Made by a program: the position numbers and the translations under genes. The notes under the pieces were generated by a model that was not told the DNA's origin, ran no database searches, and saw nothing but the letters and a program-made list of their open reading frames with translations. 64,000 nt of DNA from Combretum micranthum (lineage: Eukaryota; Streptophyta; Magnoliopsida; Myrtales; Combretaceae): NCBI GenBank assembly GCA_024138025.1, contig JAMXBD010001100.1, positions 421,256 through 485,255 of the forward strand. The letters run 5' to 3'. This document shows, one piece after another, positions 12,201 through 24,311 of the stretch. The number at the start of each line of letters is the position of its first letter. The first letter of the stretch is position 1.

Positions 12201-14295
12201 GCAAAGAACAAGTTTTGACAAGATAAGAGAAGTTTATCAAAATCTAATCCTAGGATAACAAATGGTTTCCAAGAATAGGATAAACAATGTTTTCAATCTT
12301 CAAAATTTTGTAAAATTCGTACTTAGTGAACCACCTATTTAAACATCTACTTTCTAACCCCAAAATGAAGGTTTTTATTGAAATAATGAAGGTGATGGTT
12401 ATATAGATCATCAAGGTTGAGTTTTGGTAAAAGAAAATATGATTTTACAAGAAGAAAAACTATTTTTCTTAAGTCTAATATAATTCAAAGTTTTGCAAAG
12501 TAAAAGTTTTCAAAAAGAATTCCTGGTACTATATGTATACATATAGATAGATCATCTCATAATCCTCATGGCAATAGCTTGTAGGTAATACATATATGCA
12601 TGATGCATTGTAAAAACAAAGTAGGAAAAATTAAGTTGTTGTCATTTTTTTAGAAATTCGTAATAATTAAGTAATGGCATGAAAACTCATATTTTTAAAA
12701 CTCAAAATAGAAGTTTTATCAAAGAAATGAAGTCCTTAGTGGCTATGTATGGTTAAGCCCTAATTTTCTAAGTATCAAATGATTTTTACTTAAATGAATC
12801 ACTCAAAAATAATTTTTACAAAATTCGGATTTTGGAATCAACCCTACTTGAAAACATGTTTACAAAGTGTAAAATGAAAATTTTTATGTAGAAATGAAGG
12901 TCATAGGTAATAGACATAATGAAGACTCAATTTTAACAAAGATAATCCCATTTTATTAAGAAATAAATCTAAAATAAATGGAAATGATCAAAGTTGGAAA
13001 ACTAGATTTTTCATAAATAGTTGTCATTATAGTCTTGCAAAATAAAAAGTTATAAAATTTTCTTTTAGCAAAAATCATCAAGATCATCTATACATTAAAC
13101 TCATCTCATGTCATTCATGTTAGGAAATCATTCATATTACATGTATAGCTAATCTATATAGTAGGAACATTTCAAACATTTACAAAACTATTTTTCGGAA
13201 TTGGAAATTGCTACTGATCAGAACTGATCGGACCTTTTTGAAGCTTCAAAGTCTTCAAAACTTAAATATAATATTAGAATTAGATAGATCTTTCGAAGTA
13301 GATAGAAATCGATATATAATTTGCAAGATTCCGAGTTAAAATGACCAAGTTATGGCCGTTTTAAATTGGAATTCCCGCTTAGAACGAGAATTACGAATTT
13401 GATAGTTTGTATGAGATAGTTTGGATTAGTTAAGTAATGAAATACTTATTAGAGTATTTCCTCCTTTTTAGGTGATCCCGAAATCGAAGATTCCTTACCA
13501 CCGGGTTACTTGTACTAGAAGATCGGTGATCCAATGGCTGAGTGAGTCTTCTTCTTATTTTGTTACCTTGTTTGTGCTTGTAGCTAATCGCATTAGAAGT
13601 ATAGGAACAAGATAAAAATCGATATGAATGGGGATGGCATATATGATGAGATTGAGACGAATGTATACCAAAGAATACTAAAGCATATCGAAACCACGAT
13701 TCGATTGGATAACTACACTGTTCATATTATTTATGTTTATGTATGATATTGGTTGACACTCTAAAGAATGTATGAATATTTTGACCTAAGAAAAAATTAA
13801 ATTAGTCATGCATCGCATCGGACATATTGCATTTGGTAGCATGCTTCCTCCTACGCAGGTCGATCGGTATAGTCCGATGATGACTCGTTTGGATCCAGTA
13901 TCAGAGCTCATTCATGGGAACTAAGGCGCATCGGGGATCATTCCATGTGTGAGCCTAGCGAGTCGAGTACTATAAGCGGAGGGCTTGGGGACTAGTAGTG
14001 GTCTTGTAGACTTCAATACCATCCTAACCCAAGATACAGAGGGTATAAATCCGTTCTATGTGTAGGTTCCGGATACCCATACATAATTATTTGCCCATGT
14101 GTTTGTTCATGCATAGCATATGGATGAATATAACTTGCTTGTTATGATACAGAATTAAGAGAATTCTTACTAAGCTAGTATAACTTATACGCCAATAGAT
14201 GTTTAAATGAACAAGTTATCTCAAAAATGCAAAGTGGGGATCGAGATGGTTGGAGCATTAAGGATTTGCGAAAGATAAATGAAAACAAATTATTG
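9251..14295 (+). mobile_element. 3'-truncated LTR, Tekay-like Gypsy subfamily 2 (~5 kb)
   Basis: It starts TGTAAGCCCCGGAAAATTTC at 9251, which is the reverse complement of the right end of the nested solo LTR at 37752. Homology to that LTR can be followed through the block around 13850-14060 (compare 33500-33760, opposite strand) up to about 14260-14295. There the match stops, about 300 bases before the expected GGGGCGTGACA end. The right end and any target duplication are therefore missing. A CT-rich tract at 10680-10860 corresponds to the GA-rich region near 35650-35790 of the other copy. The open frame at 10516-10932 is only this low-complexity tract. The element is a deletion remnant and codes for nothing. 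Confidence 0.85.
11396..12915 (+). repeat. Degenerate array of about eight ~165-bp units inside the LTR
   Basis: A unit with the order AAATTCG(G/T), a run of A/T with CC, a TTTCCAA-type word, CAAAATGAA, TTTTTAT, then GAAATGAAGGCTTA recurs. AAATTCG-type words lie near 11399, 11622, 11778, 11938, 12103, 12313, 12654 and 12821, so spacing is mostly 157-223 bases. The copies differ at many sites. The homologous part of the nested LTR (about 34440-35200, opposite strand) holds fewer units, which helps explain the length difference. Confidence 0.75.
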
Positions 14296-16000
14296 TCATT
14301 TTCTTCCTCTTCTAATGTGTAGGTATCATTAGAACCTAATGAGTGTATCAAAAGATTATTGGATCCAAAGACAACATATGTATGTTTGAACAATTCTAGT
14401 ATTAATTTTTGTAATGCATAACGAACAATACAATATCATATGATATTTTGAGGGGTAAAAAAAAAAAAAAGGAAAAGATCATGTGGTATTAAAGTCGAAA
14501 ATTAAAAGAAATAAGTTTGAAGAGTGAAAAGTAAAATTTCTCAAAATGGAATTAATAATTTATATCAAAGAAGAGATAATAAATGAAATTCATCACATTA
14601 TGAAAATATCAACCATTATATAAGTTAAAGACCATATGATTTTATAAGTAAAGTGAATGTTCTATAATAAACATAACCATTTAAAGTCTTGAAATTTATA
14701 CTTTGCCAGAGCATTGAGTATAATCTTAAAAGAAGTTACAAATACATAATTATCAATTATAAAAATTCTCTACTATAGTTAGGTTATCACTTTACTAAAA
14801 TATAAAAACCTAGTCTTCAATGATTCGGCAAGTCTATAAACAGGTTCAATACCGAATGCTATCGCTAATACCGTTACAAGTGCATCCAAATGGACATGAT
14901 TTTTTAATTAATCATATTGAGTGTTGGCAGCCTGGACTAATTTTAATTAAGTGTGTGAAGATGGCAAGTCATACACTTAGCTACGAATCCTAGTTATATA
15001 TATCTATATATATTCTCTATAATAGCACCATGTTGCAATATACATTCCTAAATATTATCCATCTTGAATTCCCTTCTCAATTCGTACATATTTTTGCTCG
15101 ATTAAGGCAGGGGGATGAAAACTGGCTATTGAAAAGGTAATAAGCGAGAAAACGAGCAACACGATTCCAGAAAAAGAAGAGAGAAAAGAAATTCCCTTTT
15201 CCCCTCGTTTGTTGACACGTACGGAACAAAGGAGATTAGAACAAAATTTAAAAGGAAGCATCAACCATGTGAGAAGATATAATTGCAAAATTTTATATGA
15301 TTATCTCTGGAAGATATCTAGGATCATAGCTTTACCCTTAGATGCCCATATTTGCAGCATGATCACTAAGAATTTGACATAGCTATACCTGTACGTGGCA
15401 AGACCATATTGATCTTTCATGAGCCACTGACCAATAAAATATTAATCCAACGTAGTGAATTTAATTTACTAATGGCAGCAATCATTAATTGCTACCAAAA
15501 GAAAAGACTATAGGATATGGATACGTGATTAAAAGAGCAAATCTGCCTATTGGGCGTTCTTACAAAATCTTCTCATGATAGTTATTGCATTTTGTAGGGC
15601 ACAATGCAATAATGTTTCAAACTGCTTTTGAGACCAAATACATGAAATCCATATTTTCTTGTTTGCTCCTTCTACAACCGCAATTTAAACATTTAATATT
15701 TAAAAACCACAAGATATGCCCTATATGCGATATTGGCTTCCTAGCATGTATAATGATGTTGGAGAATACTTTTTTTTTTTCCTTCCTATTATTTTTCTAA
15801 TTGTTTTGTCTCCTTCAAGGCAACATCTCATATTTCTTTTGGATATTTAATGTATAGCCGAGTGGTTCTTAGCCTTGTATATGTCTATATTATATTAATA
15901 TTGTGAAAGTATAAGAGTCTTTTGGTGTCTTATGTCCCAATTGACTATCAATTAAACAAATTAAAAAAATAAGAGTTATCATAATAAATGTAAATGAAAT
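14296..16000. other. Intergenic DNA, no supportable gene
   Basis: AT-rich sequence with an A-run near 14459-14471. A minus-strand open frame at 15055-15288 (77 codons) predicts one hydrophobic segment (SGIVLLVFSLITFSIA) but has no recognisable family and no clear splice context. GCCGAGTGGTT near 15857 resembles a tRNA A box, but no B box or cloverleaf follows. I see nothing else. Confidence 0.5.
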
Positions 16001-16003
16001 TAA

Positions 16004-16188
16004 AGGCCTTTTTGGATTGCCATTTTGACGTCATTTTCAAACCGAATTGATACTAAACCAATATTGAATTGATATAGATATGATATCAATGAAAAATAAA
16101 AAGTTTTACTCATAAACTAACAAACCAAACTGATATCAAACTGATACTGATTTGTTACAAATAAAAAATTGACAATCCAAACAGGCCC
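16004..16188. mobile_element. Tourist/PIF-Harbinger-like MITE, TAA target duplication
   Basis: Terminal inverted repeats are AGGCCTTTTTGGATTGCCA on the left and GGGCCTGTTTGGATTGTCA (complement of the right end), with three differences in 19 positions. The element is flanked on both sides by TAA (16001-16003 and 16189-16191), the target site typical of PIF/Harbinger elements. It is 185 bp, AT-rich and non-coding, with internal repetition of GATAC/TGATATC words. Lacking a transposase, it would have depended on an autonomous relative. Confidence 0.8.
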
Positions 16189-16191
16189 TAA

Positions 16192-16887
16192 GAGAAGTTA
16201 TTTGGGTTAACAATATAAAAACAAAGTATTATATTTAATAACTATCTCATAAACAAAAATCAAAAGCCACTAATCAAATTTATATTTTCTCTCTAACTAT
16301 AAACTATCCCACACATAATTTAATAAGATAACTAATTGTCCTTTTAATTCATGTACATCTACTAATATGGATACTTATAAATTTTAGTGGAAGGCTCGAA
16401 CAACATCATTACGCTTAGAAGTTGTTTGCCAATTTCACCTGAAGCTACTAGCAATAAAAAGTGTAGATCATGATCGTGAAATTGAAGATCCGAAAATGAA
16501 ATTTCTGAGCCATTATATGATTTGTTCTTATACTTTAAGAATTCGTAATCATTTGGAAATATAATAAATTATTTTTGTTGGCTCGACAAATGAGATTAAA
16601 ATATTGTGGTATTGTCGAAGGAAGCTTGCGTATATAAGATTATTACTAATCTTTTGTTGATTAACTTTATGGCAAGTTTTGGATTGTCTGATTTTCATCT
16701 ATATCTTATTTGTATATGATCTGCATTTGTTTTTCATCTTTGTCTTATCTATATATAAACTGTTTGATTTTTTTATGAGTAAATCTATCTATTTTTTATC
16801 TGTATATATTTCTTAATAAACATCTATTTAAAAATGATAGAATAAGATGATAAAACAACTAGAAAGTGATTAAACAAACAAACCTAG
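16192..16887. other. AT-rich intergenic DNA
   Basis: No gene, no clear repeat and no RNA-gene signature seen. Confidence 0.5.
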
Positions 16888-16990
16888 CCAATGGTATTGT
16901 AGTCTAGTGGCATCTCCTTGGTCTCTCAAGTAAGAAGTTTCATATTCCAATTCTTCCTCCCTTGTTTTAATGGAAAAAAAAGACCCAAAA
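16888..16990 (+). mobile_element. tRNA-derived SINE-like relic
   Basis: TGTAGTCTAGTGG near 16898 resembles a pol III A box. GTTTCATATTCCAATTC near 16937 sits where a decayed B box would be, and an A-rich tail follows near 16972. The arrangement (A box, CATCTCCTTGG, B box, A-rich end) is typical of plant SINEs. The B box is degraded and no target duplication was identified. Confidence 0.45.
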
Positions 16991-17093
16991 TAAAATAATT
17001 ATGGATAAAGTTATTATGCTTAAATTGTTGCGAAATGTTGTCTAAATGACAATTAACAGTGTATTTACATGGAGTATGATAAAGCCCATGCCA

Positions 17094-17270
17094 ATTGTTT
17101 GGTTCGTCGTTCTAGTATCATTTTGGTATCGTTTTAATGTTAAACAAATACAAAACTGATACAAATATCATATCTATGAAAAACTGATAGTTTTACTCAT
17201 AAACTGATCAAACTAAATTGATACCGAACCAATACTAAATTGATATAAATTTGATACCTGACTATCCAAA
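17094..17270. mobile_element. Second, divergent MITE-like copy
   Basis: It shares with 16004-16188 the internal block TTTTACTCATAAACTGA and several CTGATAC-type words. Its ends, TTGTTTGGTTCGTC on the left and GACTATCCAAACAAG on the right, are partial inverted repeats similar to the MITE ends. The target duplication is not clear, so the boundaries are approximate. Confidence 0.5.
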
Positions 17271-17810
17271 CAAGCAATCAACCGATTGATGCGTTATGAT
17301 TGGTTGTGTTAAGGTAAGTGAATGTAAAGATCAAATAAATTGGTATCAGACCGAAAGATATGTTTTCCCTTATCTATATCCTAGGAATGGATTTATATGA
17401 CGAAGAATCCATGTTATAAGATTGAGCACATACGCATGGATCAACAGCCAACCTATCAAATTGTACTATTACACATAAACATCAAGGAAAAAGAATAATC
17501 TTATGAGAAAATAACAAATTGCGCATGGGAACTCAAAATTTTCATTGGCATCAACAATGTCGGTTTTTTAATTTTCCCTTTTTTTTTCGTTTTATTTTCC
17601 TAATATTGCGTCACTTTCCTTGAAAGAGAAGGTAAATAAGCCATCTATCAGATAGATTATTTTATATTTAACCATTATTTATGAAAAATTACATAAATAT
17701 AATTTAAATAAAAATAATTATATAATTATTATCGTTATATTGCACGTTGAACATATATTATGGTCTTTTTTTTTTTTTTTGTATCCTATGTTGAACATGC
17801 AATACATCTA

Positions 17811-17950
17811 TAATTATTCAATGTATATTCTATGACCAATACGCGATACACATTCATATTTGTATTGCATAGTGGTTATATAATTATTCAATGTATATTC
17901 TATGACCAATACGCGATACACATTCAGATTTGTATTGCATAGTGGTTATG
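17811..17950. repeat. Tandem duplication, two 70-bp units
   Basis: 17811-17880 and 17881-17950 are consecutive copies beginning TAATTATTCAATGTATATTC. They differ at one internal base (CATTCATATT versus CATTCAGATT) and at the last base. Near-identity indicates a recent duplication or an assembly artefact. Confidence 0.95.
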
Positions 17951-19010
17951 TGATACATCTATTTTCAAAAGTTTGCTAAAATATATTACATGTTAGAAAT
18001 GCAATACTTTTGCAGATTTTTATATTGCATCTTCAATATATGATATAACGATGGTAATTTAAATTTTTTTTTTCTAATTTATATATTTATAATTTTTTCC
18101 TCAAAAATAATAAACATGTTTTTTATCCTACAACAGATATATAAAATATGATGGTGAATGATGATTTTGTCACTTCATGGTCTTAAGAGTGAGCATATCT
18201 TGGATATGGACTCAACAACAAGAAACTTTTTCATCTTCAGTGAAATTCAACTTCCATGGACAGTAACCATAATCAAAGTACCTAATCGGTGTCTTCAAAA
18301 ATCTTGAGGCTGGTAGCAATCATTATAAAGCGAAATTCTGCACGAAAGTAAGATCTTATAAATGTCTGAACCGTGTTTTACTTAGTATATTGTACCATTA
18401 ACAGCCTCAAAAGCTGCTTCAACTATCATGATTGCTCCTTTGCAAGAAAAGTAACTTTGCTGGAAAAAATTTGATTGCAATGGTTCATGGCTACTTTTGC
18501 TATTGCCCACCCCATTATTCTCTCTTGTTTAGCTTCTTAAAATTCAAGTATTTGGATTGTTTTTTTAGTTTTTTAGAAAATAATAAAGAAAGAAAGTCAT
18601 TCCGATTAGAAATTGGGAGGGGTATATCATATTTAATACATAAATTTTAACCAAATTTCCAATTAATATCTTATACTTTTAATATGTCAATTTTGTTACC
18701 CAATTATATATTTTTTTATCTCAATTATACTATCTAAATTAACTTTGTATTGAATTATCTATCTAATTGTTTTTTTCTTTTTAATATAGAGTATCATATA
18801 TCCCAAATAATTATTTTCATAAAGATATCCCATTTAGAATATGTGATTTTTTGATAACTGTAAACAACCTCATATGTTAACAACATTTTACAAGATAACT
18901 TTTCCACTACTTATAAGTATCTTAGGTAGAATATCTTCATTGAAATAATCATTTGTGACACATGGTAGACCAACATTAGTATATATATAAAAAAAAAAAA
19001 TTAAATAGAT
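17951..19010. other. AT-rich intergenic DNA
   Basis: Nothing supportable as a gene. 18180-18430 is slightly more balanced in composition but contains stops in all frames at short distance. A run of 13 A's lies near 18989-19001. Confidence 0.5.
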
Positions 19011-19305
19011 AGATTTAAACAAAACTAAGACAAATAGATGGTACCACTAACTTGAAAAGTTTAATCAATACTGAAATCAACACATGCCCTAAGCTAGAAT
19101 TCATTTTCTGTTGAAGGAGAATTTTTGTATTTGAGTGAAAATTATTAAAAACTTGAGACAGATTTGGACGAAACTAAGATAAATAGAAGGTACTGCTAAC
19201 TTGAAAAGTTTAATCAATACTGAAATCAACACATGCTCTAGGCTAGTGCTCATTCTCTGTTGAAGAAGAATGATTGTATTTGAGTGAAAATTATCTAAAA
19301 GTTGA
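19011..19305. repeat. Tandem duplication, two ~149-bp units
   Basis: The units start at AGATTTAAAC (19011) and AGATTTGGAC (19160). Both contain TGAAAAGTTTAATCAATACT and TTGTATTTGAGTGAAAATTA at the same spacing. They differ by scattered substitutions, so this duplication is older than the 70-bp one upstream. Confidence 0.9.
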
Positions 19306-19617
19306 TTTATTATTCTTGCATTGCTTTATTCCATGTTGATTCTTCTTATATTAATAGAAATATAGTAATGAATTTGGTGTACTTATTTATTTTAATTAAA
19401 TGATCTTACTTGTTATGATAGATTTCAAATGCAACGTAGTGTTTTATGATAGAGAAGATATCATATTTGGTACTTGAAATTTGGACAAAAAATTAATTTG
19501 GTATAGAAACTTTGAAATGGTTAATTTAATATACAATCAAAGTTTTCACAATTATTTTTACTACACTATTAACACCATTTATCCTATTCTCTAACGTGAA
19601 GACAACACTCTATTAGT

Positions 19618-20312
19618 GCTAGATGATATTAAGAGTATTAGTAAAATAATCGATGGTATACTACCTTTTTTACATTTGTAAATGAGCAAACTTTTCTAAG
19701 GAAGTAGTAAAATTAGTCACAGTTTGATTAATTATTAAATTGATCACTTTAAAATTTAGATACTAAATTTAATTTTCATGCAAAGTTTAAGTTCTTAATT
19801 TGACGTTTACCCTTCATGATAAATTGATATAAATAGGTTAAATCTTGTAGTTGATTGTTAAAATGCCTTGAGAATTCATTTCAAAATTAGGGGTAAGAAG
19901 ATAATTCTCAGCTCTATATTTCTTTATAAAATTGTAGCAAGCCTTAGCAACACTAAGCGTTTGAATTTCTTCTCTCCCTCACACCTTATGTTTTCCATAT
20001 CTGTCTATTTCCCCTGCCACCCACTAATCTCTTCCAAGTTCTAGACAATGTAAAGAGCATTAGCAAAACATTCAATGGTATGCTACCTTATTTACATTTG
20101 TAAACAGAGAAAACTTTGATAAGGGGTTGTTAAAATAGCTACAAAAAGTTTTGATTAAATATTCAATTGACCACATTAAAATTTAAGTATTAAATTGAAT
20201 TTTCAAACAAAGTTCAATTTCTTAATTTTACATTTTCCCTTCATGATAAACTTATATAAAGAGGTTAAATCTTGTAGTTGATTGCTAAAATGCCTTGAAT
20301 ATTCATTTCAAA
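19618..20312. repeat. Direct repeat pair (~270 bp each) around a 150-bp spacer
   Basis: 19618-19888 and 20040-20312 share a collinear order of words: AAGAGTATTAGTAAAA, ATGGTATACTACCTT, TTTACATTTGTAAA, CTTCATGATAAA, GGTTAAATCTTGTAGTTGATTG and AAAATGCCTTGA. The spacer 19889-20039 is similar to 57115-57280. The structure resembles two ends of a short non-coding element, but I could not find clear TG/CA termini. Confidence 0.8.
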
Positions 20313-20323
20313 ACGATGTTTGT

Positions 20324-21960
20324 CATGACCCTAATAGGGGCTTAGTAGGATTATTCTAAAGTTATCATACCATGTGTGCACCTGCAATATGAGAACCGTC
20401 TTGCAAGTTAAAGATTGCAAGACTCTATCTATTTATTTACTTCACATCAAATCGTACATATATATCTAAGATATCTTTATATAAATTCAACTAAAGAACC
20501 CAATTTTCCACATTTTGCAATGATCGTAGAGAATCAGTATTCCCTATCAAATAGTAAAATTGGGTTTTAACTTACAAAATATAATGTCTCAAACGTTTGT
20601 ACAGTTTATCTAAAATTGCATTATAAGTTCATTGTAACCTATCTTTCTAACTTCAAAAAAATCCGATGAGAATCACTCTCAACACATTCTTGCCCAAACC
20701 CAACAAGCACTATTCCTACACAAAAACTATTAGGAGGTGAGCGAAACCATGGCTCAATGAGATAACCTGATCAAACCACACATTAAACAATAACAAACAA
20801 GTATAATTAGTAAGCATATGCAATGCAGCAATCAACCATTTGCTTAATTACAAGCTTGGATTACTCAAAATCTAAACAGGATGAAGATTTACATCCTCTC
20901 GTTGGGTTAAAGTAACCAAGTCTTAATGGCCCACCTGCCTAAGAGAATCAAAGAACCAAGAAAGGAATATACCACTCAACTTCACAAATCACTTTAACTC
21001 AAATGTCTCAACATCTCAACCTTGCTTTGAAACAAAGAAACTTCACTAAGTGTTAGTCATTTCTTATTGATACCACAGGTGACATTCCTTCATTTGTCTA
21101 TTCTATGGAACAGAACGAAATAAAGGCAAGTTTGTGTAGAGCTAGGAACATTTTATTTAGAAAAACCAAGTATTACCAAAGAATAGAAATACTGACACGT
21201 AATAGGTCGCCACGCCTTTATGTAATAAATACAAATTGTGCAAATGCATGACCATTTCAATATATAGTCAAACAGTATAAAGTCAAGTTCTTAAGTGACC
21301 ATACAATTCAGATAAACTTCAACATGTTTCATACATTAATTATCGTACAAAGTAATTGTCACTTTCAATAGGATGTTTTGGCAACCAAACATACACCAAG
21401 CAACACATAATATACCCGACCCCACATGCATAATAGTTTAAATATATTATTATATTTGCAACTATACTACAAGCATAAATAATGTGATAAGATCAAAGTT
21501 ACTCACCTTTCATCCTTGCTTAATCGTCAAAATAGTCTATTGGTAAGTCCAAGAACTGATTTGTTTCTCCTTTAAAATGAGATAATAGATACATTTTACT
21601 ATACTCGTATTTATGTAATAAATCTTATTGTGCCTTTGTGCCCTAAATTTCAGGTTTTAGTATTCTCAATATCATTTTCTCATGCCTAACTCACTTTTAT
21701 CATTTAATTAATCGTTTCAAAGCTTGCAAAGTTTATTTTCTATAAATTTTCTTATAAAGATTAGGTAATTAAATTTTCTTAAGAAAAGTACCCTAAATGA
21801 TTATGAATACTGATTTTAATCAAGTAATCATAATTTAAAACTATTATACGCATTTTAGCTTCATTTTAGCATATGATAGGCATTGGAAAGCTTACCAAAC
21901 GTAGTTTGTAATTATAAAATTAAATTAAATGATTTGTGTATATTTCTCTATGTTACACCA
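20324..21960 (-). mobile_element. Probable divergent LTR fragment related to the Tekay-like LTRs
   Basis: It begins with TGTCATGACCC near 20328. It then follows the same order of landmarks as the LTR at 53652, although with low identity: a block with CTTGCAAG, an ACTATTAGGAGGTGAGCGAAACC block, GTGATAAGATCAAAGTTACTCACC near 21484 and a GTCAAAATAGTC block. The right end is uncertain and no target duplication was found. The assignment rests on collinear short matches. Confidence 0.4.
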
Positions 21961-22482
21961 AGGGTATAGAAGGTACACTTAGAGTGCCTATTGTTTTTAT
22001 TTTGTATTTTTAATCCACGTTTTGAGTTTGATTCCTTGTTTTGTGTATATTTTATTAAGTTTTAGTGATTGAACTTGATTTATTCTTCTTTTGGCTGATA
22101 CACACACATATATAGATATATTTATATTTATTTTCATTGTGTTTCTCTTGATCTTAAATTCATTATTCATCTTTAATACACTTGAATATGTTTTCTATGA
22201 TATCTATAGTTTACATTAGTCTATGCTTAATAACTCTTATTTTCTATATATGCAGAGACCTACCCTATAGTTTATGGGGGTGTACTTGAGTTTAGTTATT
22301 TGATTCTAAGCTAAACCATTAAGCTACACCATATATCTTTGAATTTGGATAAGTTTGTTTTAGAAATCTTAATTTTCCTAAATGTGTCAAAATTCATTAT
22401 AAGGCTTAATATTCATATTGTGGTTAAACACTTAATACACCTTTATAGATCATATTATTGGATGATATTACTCAAGATAATC
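21961..22482. other. AT-rich intergenic DNA
   Basis: No gene or clear repeat is seen. It ends in the TAATC target site of the next solo LTR. Confidence 0.5.
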
Positions 22483-24205
22483 TACAAACCCTTGAATTTT
22501 TTGTAACTCTTAGAAAATAATCTTGGAATTAAAATACCAAATCGAAATCCTAAAAACCGACCAAAGTTAAAACCAAATCCTAAACAATATCAAATACGAA
22601 CTTTCATGGCCTTAAGAAAAAAAGAACCTTTAAAAACAAAAAGAGAAATTCAATAATCATTCGACTCAAAACCTAAACATGAGACAATTCATTTATTCGA
22701 TCCCTAACACATATATAAAGATGGAATATCCAAATAATATTCAACAACAAAATTATAGAACCTTAAGCCCTTCGTTTAATTTTGAAATAAAAAATATGAA
22801 TTAATGCCAAAAGTCAAATTGAGTCAATCACACAACCCTAGACTCGATTAAATAATCTCGATTGCTGAAAAATATTAAATAAATCATAAAGATAAAGTAA
22901 AACATAAAATTTGAACCAAAAAAATATAACACGACAAAAAACCCCAAAATTTTATGATTTTACGAATAAATCAATAAGCTGAAAGTTAAACTGGAACCCT
23001 AAAAGTCAACAAAGTCTACAACAAACCTTAGTGTTTAGATCCGACAATCCCACACTCTTAAACCCTAAAGAACGGAACTGAGATAATTGTGGATAATAAT
23101 TCATAATAGTATAGGGAATCTTAAAAATATCAAATTCGTTAATTTTTAGTATATTTCAGATCCAAGCGGGATCAGTACCCTTATACATCGGACGCTAAAA
23201 ATATTTTGATAGCACCACTAGACTCGTAATAATGTAAGGAATCCAAAAATACTAGTTTTATAATTTTTCGATAACTAAAAATATCAGATATTGCATTTAT
23301 ATATGTACTTTTTATATTATCGGTATTTTATTTGTCTAGTCTACTATTCATAGTACTATTTCTACTATTCATTACTATTAATCTATCTCTACTTTACCTT
23401 GCTACCTATACACTTATTTTCTTACATTTTTCTTTTCCAATACATCTTATATCACATCATACCTTATATATTAATTACTTTTCTTTACAAAACAATAAAT
23501 AAAATAAACTCACTCCCTCTCTCTCCTTCAAAACCAGCCACTCGCCCTCTCTTATCTCTAGTTATTTTTTTTCAATTTATTTTATTACATCTAATTTATC
23601 TCTACATTTATCTATAAATACCCCATTTCCCTCCACTTATTTCACATCTCCATTTTACATAATAAAACTCTCTCAAAATTTCTCCACAAATCCTCTCTAA
23701 ATAATTCCTCTCTAACAAAACTCTCATCAACCAAATTCTTCCAAAATCCTTCTCTACACAAAAACCATTTACTGTATAATATCACACTCATCATCATCTT
23801 CCTTCAACTAAAAAACACTCTTAGGTAAAGCCTTCTACCATTAATATTTTTTCATGTCATGGTAGCTTACCATGACCATAGTGTTGTTTCTTGAAACTTA
23901 TATGAGTTGTAGAAGTAACAACATATTCATGTTTTGTTCTTGCACATGCCAAGAATTCTGATCTATGATTTTGTTATTATTATGATACTATGTTGTTATT
24001 ATTGTTATTATGCTCATAACTTAACCTTATATAATATTATATTATCTATATGTATGTATATATATATATTATATATTTCTTAGAGCATAAATGCTCACTA
24101 ACTCTCTAACAAGCTTATTATTATTATTGCTCTTATTATTATGATTTTTCCTTTCTTTCTTTTCTTTTTTTAGGACTCGTCTATTCTTAGTTTTGGGAAG
24201 CTTTA

Positions 24206-24311
24206 ATGAAGCTAAGGTTTCCAATACTTGACCGGGTTATCTTGATAAAGCTAAGGCTCCCAATACATGACCAGGTTACCTTGATGAAGCTAAGGTTCCC
24301 AATACTTGAGT
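24206..24311 (+). repeat. 39-bp minisatellite, nearly three units
   Basis: Units starting GCTAAGGTTTCC (24211), GCTAAGGCTCCC (24250) and GCTAAGGTTCCC (24289) are spaced exactly 39 bases apart. The homologous place in the LTR at 2788-6497 holds two units and the chromovirus LTRs hold one. Confidence 0.85.

Noticed and set aside
15055..15288. 77-codon minus-strand frame with one hydrophobic segment
   Set aside because: No family resemblance, no splice donor or downstream exon seen. A membrane-like segment alone is weak evidence in AT-rich DNA.
15850..15872. GCCGAGTGGTT, as in the D-arm region of Ser/Leu tRNAs
   Set aside because: No matching acceptor stem, anticodon arm or T arm follows, so not a tRNA gene.
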